The notes beneath the pieces were generated by a model. That model did not search any database. It was not told the origin of the DNA and saw nothing but the letters and a program-made list of their open reading frames with translations. This document shows positions 1-6,078 of a stretch of 6,078 nucleotides of DNA, in pieces (the first letter of the stretch is position 1; each line of letters begins with the position of its first letter). The position numbers were made by a program, and so were the translations under genes. The stretch is taken from positions 1 to 6,078 of the forward strand of contig DWYO01000201.1 of assembly GCA_019118725.1 (NCBI GenBank), written 5' to 3'. This DNA is from Candidatus Parabacteroides intestinavium (GTDB lineage: Bacteria; Bacteroidota; Bacteroidia; Bacteroidales; Tannerellaceae).

Positions 1-2627
1 TTTAGAGCCGATTCTTGCAGAAGTCGCTCTATTGTTAAATGCATACGGTATCTCCAATAATGACGTGGATTGGCAGGGATATTTATGCGTTCTGCCTCAA
101 TATCCGGATAGCGGATTGCATCATTAATGGAAAGCCAGTCTTGCAACGAGAGGATGCAAAGCATGGAATTACCCAATAGGTGATTTAATACGATCGTGTC
201 ACAAATCGCACCGGAAGCCTCTTTCGGACAATCTCCCCATCCATGAAGTACATTGTAGAAATAGTTGCATGTCTGGTTGTAATCTTCTTTCCACCATCCT
301 CGGAGCGTAGACATATCGTGAGTTGAAATAGTACACACGGAGCGATAGGGGAAGTGTATCGGGTTTCCGAATGTCTCTGCTGGATTCTTCGGCATACGTT
401 GAATCTCTAAGCTGAGAATGCGAAGCTTGTCCATGACACCTTTTACACAATTAGGTATCATGCCCAAATCTTCTCCGCAAACCAACATACGTGTAGCATC
501 AATTAATTCAGGCAATTTCTTTAGAGCCTCTTGTGCCCAAAAGCTATCGTGGCGCTCATAGAAATAATGATTATATAACCGGTTAAAGGCTGCTTTTTCT
601 TCATGACTTAATGCTTCATATACCGGAGCGTTTTGTACACCGATACGTGGATGATAGCGGTTTGGAAGAGTACGGTCGGGTACAAACAATACGTTGTTGA
701 CCAATTGGAATAATCCCTCTTTTAATTTCTCGCTTTGATTGTCCGGATGCCGGTTAAAATAGGCCTCTATTTTGCGCTGGGTATCGTATTCAGGCAATAA
801 TCTATATTCCTGCTCTGTAATTTGAGCCAAGAAGCGTTCTTGTACCTCTTTTGCCAAATCCCCGAAGATTTGTTGTACGATAGCTTGGGTTATATAGGGC
901 TTTGTAAACTGGCGCTGACGGAACGTCAAACCATAACTTTCGATTTCTTCCGGACTCATGGGTAAGGCCGGAACGAATTGACCGAGTAATCCTTCGACCG
1001 AATCTACGGGTATTTCCCAAATCCGGAAGAAGCCTAAGATATGATCAATCCGGTAAGCATCAAAATATTCCGCCATTTTCACGAAACGACGTTTCCACCA
1101 TTTGAAACCATCTTTAGCCATGACTTCCCAATTGTAAGTCGGGAATCCCCAATTCTGACCTTTTTCAGAGAATGGATCGGGTGGGGCCCCGGCTTGTCCA
1201 TTGAGATTGAAATAATAGGGTTCAGTCCATGCCTCTACACTATTCGGACTGATACCTATAGGAATATCCCCTTTCAGGATAATATTTTTGCTACGGGCAT
1301 ATCGGCTGGCATCGATTAATTGAGTATGTAAAATGAATTGGAGATAATAATAAAAGTCCGCTTCTTTTTTACAAGCATTGTCTGATGCGTATAGATGCTC
1401 TATATCGTCTGATTGGTATGTGGAATGTTCCGGCCATCGCATGAATTGAGGAGTTCCATACAAATCCCTCAAATAACAAAATACACCATAGGGCTGGAGC
1501 CATTCTCTATTCGTTTGGTAAAAATGGATATATTCGGCGCTATGCAATACCTTATCGCCCTCTTGTTCAAACAAGGCGTGAAGATATCCGAGCTTCAACT
1601 GATTTACCGCCTCATAATCTATTTGAGGCAAAGCATTTAGCTGGATTCGTTTTTCCTCATATTCGGTTTTCAGCTTTTCATCTTTGAGTACTTCTAAGGA
1701 GCTAAGATCAATGTACATCGGATGAAACGCATAGATGGAAATGCTATTATAAGGATAAGAGTCGGTCCAAGAATGGGTGATGGTCGTATCGTTGATAGGG
1801 AGGATCTGCACAGCTTTCATACCGGTCATAGCCGCCCAGTCAATAAATTTCTTCAAATCTCCGAAATCTCCTACCCCATAACTGGATTCCGAGCGCAAAG
1901 AGAATACAGGGATAGCTACACCAGCGGCTTTCCATACCGGTAGGTTGAAATAAACTTCATCATCTGATAAGACCAGTAATTCGCCACTCTTGAGAGGCAA
2001 AGAGGTAATGCAACGGTTATTCCCTATAATCCATTCACCTTCTTTATTATTTTCCGGGTCCCAAGCCAAGAATTTATATTCAAACGGATAGGAAATATCT
2101 TGGGCATTCAGGAGAATACACCATTCATTGGTCCCACAAGGTTGCATGAGCCTGGGCTTTGTCATATCCCAATTGCCCAAACATTCCTGATTTCCGCTTA
2201 TGGCCAAAACCCATGCTTTGGAACGTATCCGCGGGCAACGTACTTTCAAGAGCAAAGAGCGATCATGATTCGTCTCCGTTCCGGTCGGATAGGGTTTATC
2301 TTCAGAGCCGGAGAAGGCAGAACTATAAAAATAGGCATCTTCCGGCCGGTTGCGCCAAGCATCGTTCATAATGAGATGAGTGTAGGCAAGATTAGCGGCA
2401 AGTTTCCGTTTGACCCCGTCCCACTCTTTCCGGATACAGACATTGTTCCGGTATAAAGCATAGCGATAGACAATCTCGGAGGCGATGTGCAACGGATCTA
2501 TATCTATACTTCCGCGCCACATCACTCCGTCATGGGTCTGCAAGACGAAAGTTTGTCCGTCGGCAAAGAGAACACGAACCTCTTCCCCCCATTGTGTCCG
2601 GTATTCGATCTGAAAAGAAATCTTCAT
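1..2627 (-). CDS. malQ: 4-alpha-glucanotransferase, DPE2-like (tandem CBM20 plus GH77), 3' end cut off by window edge
   Basis: Cytoplasmic enzyme that transfers alpha-1,4-glucosyl units between maltose or maltodextrins and longer glucans, releasing glucose. I translated the frame from the ATG at 2627-2625; it stays open for 875 codons to the left edge with no stop, so the gene is partial, probably by only a few tens of residues. There is no signal peptide. Residues 1-115 form a first, degenerate CBM20-like module starting MKISFQIEYRTQWGEEV. Residues 122-212 form a second CBM20 with LGNWD (W153), EW (W169), EYKF, and EW then NNR (W199, 203-205). The GH77 domain starts near 230 (SSYGVGDFGDL, 248-258). 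Catalytic residues are visible: nucleophile D528 in AYRIDHILGFFR, acid/base E719 in CGEDLGMIP, and transition-state stabiliser D771 in STHDMSTLRGWW. The 191 residues between D528 and E719 exceed the short spacing of simple amylomaltases, which points to the inserted segment of plant DPE2-type enzymes. Third gene of the set, 77 bp after the transporter. The family call is firm; maltose as preferred donor is inferred. Confidence 0.95.
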   Translation of the reverse strand, partial: MKISFQIEYRTQWGEEVRVLFADGQTFVLQTHDGVMWRGSIDIDPLHIASEIVYRYALYRNNVCIRKEWDGVKRKLAANLAYTHLIMNDAWRNRPEDAYFYSSAFSGSEDKPYPTGTETNHDRSLLLKVRCPRIRSKAWVLAISGNQECLGNWDMTKPRLMQPCGTNEWCILLNAQDISYPFEYKFLAWDPENNKEGEWIIGNNRCITSLPLKSGELLVLSDDEVYFNLPVWKAAGVAIPVFSLRSESSYGVGDFGDLKKFIDWAAMTGMKAVQILPINDTTITHSWTDSYPYNSISIYAFHPMYIDLSSLEVLKDEKLKTEYEEKRIQLNALPQIDYEAVNQLKLGYLHALFEQEGDKVLHSAEYIHFYQTNREWLQPYGVFCYLRDLYGTPQFMRWPEHSTYQSDDIEHLYASDNACKKEADFYYYLQFILHTQLIDASRYARSKNIILKGDIPIGISPNSVEAWTEPYYFNLNGQAGAPPDPFSEKGQNWGFPTYNWEVMAKDGFKWWKRRFVKMAEYFDAYRIDHILGFFRIWEIPVDSVEGLLGQFVPALPMSPEEIESYGLTFRQRQFTKPYITQAIVQQIFGDLAKEVQERFLAQITEQEYRLLPEYDTQRKIEAYFNRHPDNQSEKLKEGLFQLVNNVLFVPDRTLPNRYHPRIGVQNAPVYEALSHEEKAAFNRLYNHYFYERHDSFWAQEALKKLPELIDATRMLVCGEDLGMIPNCVKGVMDKLRILSLEIQRMPKNPAETFGNPIHFPYRSVCTISTHDMSTLRGWWKEDYNQTCNYFYNVLHGWGDCPKEASGAICDTIVLNHLLGNSMLCILSLQDWLSINDAIRYPDIEAERINIPANPRHYWRYRMHLTIERLLQESAL

Positions 2628-2640
2628 GTTATCTAATCAA

Positions 2641-2699
2641 CAATTAAGAATTAATAATTAAAAACTGGCAATTAGCCATAGCCAAATTCTTCATTCTTG
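2641..2699. repeat. Period-7 AT-rich direct repeats in the spacer between transporter and glucanotransferase
   Basis: On the plus strand three heptamers follow each other at 2641, 2648 and 2655 (CAATTAA, GAATTAA, TAATTAA). A fourth copy, CAATTAG, lies at 2669 in the same 7-bp phase. A separate pair of heptamers, ATTCTTC and ATTCTTG, fills 2686-2699. The spacer carries no open frame of note. I see no exact match to the Bacteroidetes -7 element TAnnTTTG in it on the minus strand, and no purine-rich Shine-Dalgarno just ahead of the glucanotransferase ATG; the bases before that ATG read GATTAGATAAC. AT-rich leaders without Shine-Dalgarno are normal in this phylum. Confidence 0.6.
2660..2678 (-). 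terminator. Weak intrinsic-terminator-like hairpin after the transporter gene
   Basis: Read on the minus strand, TGGC (2678-2675), a five-base loop TAATT and GCCA (2669-2666) form a four-pair stem. One G and five T's (2664-2660) follow directly. A competing fold pairs TTGGC further upstream with the same GCCAG. It lies 27 bases past the transporter stop and 32 bases before the glucanotransferase start. The stem is very short for an efficient terminator, so it might cause partial termination or protect the upstream mRNA end, or do nothing. Confidence 0.25.
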
Positions 2700-2704
2700 T
2701 CTCT

Positions 2705-4057
2705 TTATTTGCTTTTGATAAAACGCACACATACGGCTCCGATCAATAGGAATATTCCGGCAAGTACCAGCATATTGATTTCGGGTGGGAGCATACCTTC
2801 GCGGGTCTGGCACCGGAGTAATGTTCCTCCTATAGAGGCCGCCATGATTTGCGGTATGCAGATGGTCCCATTAAACAATCCCAAATAGATTCCCATGTGA
2901 CCTCCCGTCAGGGCATTGGTCAATAAGGTAAAGGGCAATGCGAGCATAGCCGCCCATGCACATCCTATCAATAGGAAAGAGATAAACAATAAATATTTGT
3001 CATGAATGAAAAATGTCGAGATAAATCCGATCCCTCCGATCAAAAGACTGATAGCATAAGCCATTTTCAATTTCTTGAACAGAGGAATGACTACGGCCCA
3101 GGTAACCGACCCTATGGCTTGGATAGCAAATAGAATCCCCACCCAATCCGCGGCATTCTGGTATTCTACGGATTGCGTGTCGAGCACTAAAGCCGTTACT
3201 CCATGAACCGTTTTTTCGATAGTGGGAGCATCAAAAGCCTGAGAGGCTATCGCCCCACTTGTATAGGTCCACATATACATAAAAGCCGACCAGCAAAATA
3301 ACTGGACCAATCCAACCGTCCAAAACACCGATGGGGCCTTCTTCAGCAATTGGAATACATTTACTTTCTCTTGTTTCGTTTCATTTATTCCATGATATTC
3401 GGCATATTCCTTGGGAGGATACTCTTTTACCGTAAATACGGTATAAAATACGCATAAGACCAAAATTAGCGCACCGATATAGAAAGAGTAGATCACCGAA
3501 TCCGGTACTACCCCTTTCGGAGCGATATTGCTGATTCCTATCCAGGCGAAGATAAAAGGAAACAGATATCCCACCAGACTCCCGGCATTGCACAGGAAAC
3601 TTTGGATGGAATAGGCCAAGCCTTTTTGTTTTTCGTTGACCATATCGCCCACCATCATCTTAAAGGGTTGCATGGCTATATTGATAGAAGTGTCGAGAAG
3701 CATCAGGACGAATAGACCGAAAATCATGGCTTGTGATACGGTCATTCCGAAACTTCCCGCGTTTGGGAGCAGGCACATGACAATCAGAGCTAATGTCGCA
3801 CCGAGAAACAGGTAAGGTATACGTCTTCCGAACCGTGTCCAGGTCTTATCACTGGCCGCCCCGATGATAGGCTGGATAATAATACCCGCCAGAGGAGGAA
3901 GAATCCAGAAGTAACTTAATTCGTGCGGATCTGCTCCGAGGGTGGAGAAAATCCGGCTTATATTCGCGCTTTGTAAGGCATAGGCTATCTGGACTCCAAA
4001 GAATCCGAAGCTGATGTTCCATAACTTTCCGAAGCTATGATCCGGTATTGTTTTCAT
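2705..4057 (-). CDS. MFS sugar:cation symporter, GPH/SLC45 (maltose transporter MalA-like) type
   Basis: Inner-membrane carrier of 450 residues, predicted to import maltose or short maltooligosaccharides by cation symport. The sequence shows about twelve hydrophobic segments, a long central cytoplasmic loop around 211-240 (KEYPPKEYAEYHG and onward), and a short basic tail. The loop between helices 2 and 3 carries the MFS motif GAASDKTWTRFGRR followed by IPYLFLG (66-86), close to the D-x-W-x-x-x-x-GRRRP pattern of sucrose/SLC45-type carriers. Other family-like stretches are NIAMQPFKMMVGDMV (126-140), GCAWAAMLALPF (365-376) and MGIYLGLFNGTICIPQI (388-404). The ATG at 4057-4055 is followed by a short polar start and the first helix, and it sits 21 bp after the pullulanase stop, so co-transcription is very likely. 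Substrate is inferred from the two flanking alpha-glucan enzymes; sucrose or another disaccharide cannot be excluded by sequence alone. Confidence 0.88.
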   Translation of the reverse strand: MKTIPDHSFGKLWNISFGFFGVQIAYALQSANISRIFSTLGADPHELSYFWILPPLAGIIIQPIIGAASDKTWTRFGRRIPYLFLGATLALIVMCLLPNAGSFGMTVSQAMIFGLFVLMLLDTSINIAMQPFKMMVGDMVNEKQKGLAYSIQSFLCNAGSLVGYLFPFIFAWIGISNIAPKGVVPDSVIYSFYIGALILVLCVFYTVFTVKEYPPKEYAEYHGINETKQEKVNVFQLLKKAPSVFWTVGLVQLFCWSAFMYMWTYTSGAIASQAFDAPTIEKTVHGVTALVLDTQSVEYQNAADWVGILFAIQAIGSVTWAVVIPLFKKLKMAYAISLLIGGIGFISTFFIHDKYLLFISFLLIGCAWAAMLALPFTLLTNALTGGHMGIYLGLFNGTICIPQIMAASIGGTLLRCQTREGMLPPEINMLVLAGIFLLIGAVCVRFIKSK

Positions 4058-4078
4058 TATATATTATTTAAGTCTGAA
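4058..4078 (-). promoter_or_regulatory. Short AT-rich intergenic leader of the transporter gene
   Basis: These 21 bases separate the pullulanase stop (TAA) from the transporter ATG. On the minus strand they end in AAATAATATATA directly before the start codon and contain no Shine-Dalgarno-like GGAGG. This agrees with translation initiation on unstructured AT-rich leaders in Bacteroidetes. The gap is too short for a terminator plus a new promoter, which supports a common transcript. Confidence 0.45.
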
Positions 4079-6076
4079 TTAATTAGCAATAAGTATTAAA
4101 GCGGATTGAGGGGCTATTTTGACCTCTCCTCCGGTGCATGTTCCCAATCCCTTCCGGTCAGCTTGTCCATTTGAAACAACTTGGGTGTAATTCTCTTCGG
4201 GAATGCGGATAGATTTTTCTTCCCGATTGCTATTGAGGATAACCACAATACGCCGGGCGGGGTCAATCCCCTTCAAATCTTTCAATTGGAATGCCACGAG
4301 ATTTTCCTGAACCGGGAAGAACTCCAGGTGCTTTCTGACCTTGTCCGCGCTTCCCAGATAGAAGGCCGGGTGTGCCCGGCGGATGGCGATCAGTTCTTTA
4401 TAATAGGTGAAAAGGTCGGCATACCGGCTTTTATTTTCCCAATTGATAGCATTGATGTTATCCGGGCTGTTATAGCTATTCCCTACCCCCTGTTTGGTGC
4501 GGAACAATTCTTCCCCGCAAAAGATGAAAGGTATGCCTTGCGAGGTGAGTACGGCCGTTTGGGCCAGCTTATCCAACCGGAGAAGCTCTTCTTCGGAGGT
4601 ACCTTTAGGGCTTGTGTTTACTAACCGGTCCCGTAGGCAATGGTCATCATGGCAACTCACATAACTGATGTGTTGTGTGGGCTCGGCCGCCCAGAAATCG
4701 CGTGATTTCACCTGCTTATGAAGCACGCCACCCGCGATTCCGAACTTAATCTCCTCTTCGTGCCCTCCTTCTCCTATCAGGAACGCTCCTTGTGTGTGGT
4801 TGGAGAACGGACCGCGCAGGGCATCCCGCATATTATCGCTAAAGGCCGCTATGCCCGGCATCCGGTAGGTATATTTCTTATAAGCCAATTTATATTCATC
4901 ATGCCCTAATGTACCTACCGCCCATCCCTCGCCATACGTGATGATGGAAGGATCAATCCGGTTCAAGGCTTCACGGATCTTATTCATGGTTTCGATATCA
5001 TGAATAGCCATCAGGTCAAAACGGAATCCGTCTATATGGTATTCGTTTGCCCAATAACATACCGATTCTATCATGAACTTGCGCATCATCGCGTGGTTGC
5101 TGGCCGTTTCGTTCCCGCATGCAGAACCATTATAGAGTGTGCCGTCCGGCTTCATCCGGAAGAAATAGTCCGGAACGGTACATTCGAACGGACTATCGGA
5201 GGCACTGAATACATGATTATACACCACATCCAGCACCACACGTATGCCGGCACGATGCAAGGCCATGACCATTTCCTTAAATTCGCGGATGCGTGTATAT
5301 GGATTGGCGGGGTCGGTAGAGTAGGAACCCTCCGGGACATTATAATTCTTCGGGTCATACCCCCAGTTGTATTTATTATCGTTCAGTTTTGTTTCATCAA
5401 TCGAGGCAAAATCGAACGAGGGGAGCAGATGCACATGCGTAATGCCCAGCTCTTTCAGGTGGTCTATACCTGTTGATTTGCCATCTATCGTGAGCCGCCC
5501 TTCTTCGGTCAGCGCCACGAATTTCCCTTTTTGCTCGATACCGGACGAAGGATGAATCGAGAAATCCCGATGGTGCATCTCATAAAGCACGATGTCCGCC
5601 GGATTGCGCATGGCCGGACGCCGGTCGTTCTCCCATCCCTCTGGGTTGGTCTCGCGCATATCGATGATAGCCCCCTTATCTCCATTGATTCCTGCGGCTC
5701 GGGCAAACGGGCCAGGTGTTTCTTTGAGCCAAATCCCCCGATGATTCACCCGGAAGGTATAGAACATATTCTTATAATCTCCGGCAAGGAAAGTGCTCCA
5801 CAGACCATTCAAGTCCGGAGTCATGGGGATGACCTGTTCGGGCTCTGTGTCTTGAGCGTCATCATAAATACGGACTTCCACCTTATCGGCCGAGGGGGCC
5901 CATAGCGTAAATCGGATAGCAGTAGGCGAATACATCATTTCGCAGATAGGGTCATTAGGAATTGCATAATCCGGTACCGATACGACCTGTATCTGATTTG
6001 CTTCGACTTGGGCCAAAGCAATACCCGGCATACATAGTCCCAAATAAATAAGAGGCGTCAACTTATTCGTGTTCAT
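4079..6076 (-). CDS. pulA: Type I pullulanase (CBM48-GH13), secreted debranching enzyme
   Basis: Hydrolyses alpha-1,6 branch points in pullulan, amylopectin, glycogen and their limit dextrins. The 665-residue protein starts MNTNKLTPLIYLGLCMPG with a likely signal peptide cut after ALA (residue 22), so the enzyme should be periplasmic. A CBM48-type beta domain covers about 45-150 (FTLWAPSADKVEVRIYDD, 56-73). The type I pullulanase signature YNWGYDP lies at 236-242. GH13 regions follow: DVVYNH (283-288), GFRFD with nucleophile D354, YGEGW with acid/base E383, and YVSCHDDH with stabiliser D477. A C-terminal beta domain starts near 580. The length is ordinary for Bacteroides pullulanases. The ATG at 6076-6074 is supported by the signal peptide, but only two bases precede it, so an upstream start, promoter and leader cannot be judged. 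It is the first visible gene, 21 bp ahead of the transporter, and its coding sequence looks more G+C-rich than the glucanotransferase gene. Confidence 0.95.
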   Translation of the reverse strand: MNTNKLTPLIYLGLCMPGIALAQVEANQIQVVSVPDYAIPNDPICEMMYSPTAIRFTLWAPSADKVEVRIYDDAQDTEPEQVIPMTPDLNGLWSTFLAGDYKNMFYTFRVNHRGIWLKETPGPFARAAGINGDKGAIIDMRETNPEGWENDRRPAMRNPADIVLYEMHHRDFSIHPSSGIEQKGKFVALTEEGRLTIDGKSTGIDHLKELGITHVHLLPSFDFASIDETKLNDNKYNWGYDPKNYNVPEGSYSTDPANPYTRIREFKEMVMALHRAGIRVVLDVVYNHVFSASDSPFECTVPDYFFRMKPDGTLYNGSACGNETASNHAMMRKFMIESVCYWANEYHIDGFRFDLMAIHDIETMNKIREALNRIDPSIITYGEGWAVGTLGHDEYKLAYKKYTYRMPGIAAFSDNMRDALRGPFSNHTQGAFLIGEGGHEEEIKFGIAGGVLHKQVKSRDFWAAEPTQHISYVSCHDDHCLRDRLVNTSPKGTSEEELLRLDKLAQTAVLTSQGIPFIFCGEELFRTKQGVGNSYNSPDNINAINWENKSRYADLFTYYKELIAIRRAHPAFYLGSADKVRKHLEFFPVQENLVAFQLKDLKGIDPARRIVVILNSNREEKSIRIPEENYTQVVSNGQADRKGLGTCTGGEVKIAPQSALILIAN

Positions 6077-6078
6077 GT

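Noticed and set aside
2100..2456. Plus-strand open frame of 118 codons antisense to the glucanotransferase.
   Set aside because: It overlaps the second CBM20 module, whose motifs explain the sequence; the antisense protein resembles nothing known to me.
1..2627. The left 2.6 kb seems to hold only short closed frames on both strands, as if non-coding or decayed.
   Set aside because: Minus-strand translation from 2627 gives one uninterrupted 875-codon frame with all GH77 catalytic motifs; it only lacks a stop because it runs off the window.
2628..2704. A Bacteroidetes-type promoter for the glucanotransferase in the 77-bp spacer.
   Set aside because: A TTTG occurs in the minus-strand sequence, but no TAnnTTTG element with suitable spacing was found, so I did not call a promoter.
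4181..4624. Plus-strand open frame of 147 codons inside the pullulanase gene.
   Set aside because: It lies wholly antisense to a strongly supported GH13 gene, has no recognisable domain, and is what codon bias produces on the opposite strand.
5000..5476. Plus-strand open frame of 158 codons, rich in H, I and V.
   Set aside because: It is antisense to the conserved GH13 regions I and II of the pullulanase, which explain the sequence; no domain or start signal supports it.
6020..6076. Possible lipoprotein signal in the pullulanase (LGLC, C15), which would place it on a membrane.
   Set aside because: The residue before the cysteine is L and not G, A or S, and a standard signal peptidase I site (ALA, residue 22) follows. 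An ordinary periplasmic signal peptide fits better.

Overview
The window reads as a three-gene, alpha-glucan (starch/glycogen/maltodextrin) utilisation cluster from a Bacteroidales bacterium, probably a gut Bacteroides or Parabacteroides relative. The assignment is an inference. It rests on the tandem CBM20-GH77 glucanotransferase architecture, a secreted type I pullulanase of about 665 residues, very AT-rich gene starts without a Shine-Dalgarno sequence, and the codon style. All three genes lie on the minus strand, so transcription runs from right to left.

Layout in transcription order: (1) 6076-4079, a complete type I pullulanase (CBM48-GH13) with a signal peptide; (2) after a 21-bp gap, 4057-2705, a 12-helix MFS sugar transporter of the GPH/SLC45 (MalA-like) type; (3) after a 77-bp AT-rich gap with period-7 direct repeats and a weak terminator-like hairpin, 2627 to beyond base 1, a 4-alpha-glucanotransferase with two N-terminal CBM20 domains and a split GH77 catalytic domain. 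The third gene stays open through the left edge. It shows 875 codons and probably lacks only its last few residues. Its reading frame has no stop inside the window, so the left 2.6 kb is coding sequence and not a gene desert.

The predicted locations fit one pathway. The pullulanase, exported to the periplasm, cuts alpha-1,6 branches. The inner-membrane symporter imports the maltose or maltooligosaccharides released. The cytoplasmic DPE2-like glucanotransferase then moves glucosyl units between maltose/maltodextrin and larger glucans, releasing glucose. No SusC/SusD pair, regulator or outer-membrane enzyme lies in the window, and the promoter of the first gene must lie to the right of it.

I found no RNA gene, CRISPR array, mobile element or phage gene. 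This is mostly a conventional metabolic operon. The points worth a second look are the DPE2-type insertion in the glucanotransferase, its apparently degenerate first CBM20, and the heptad-repeat spacer between genes two and three.
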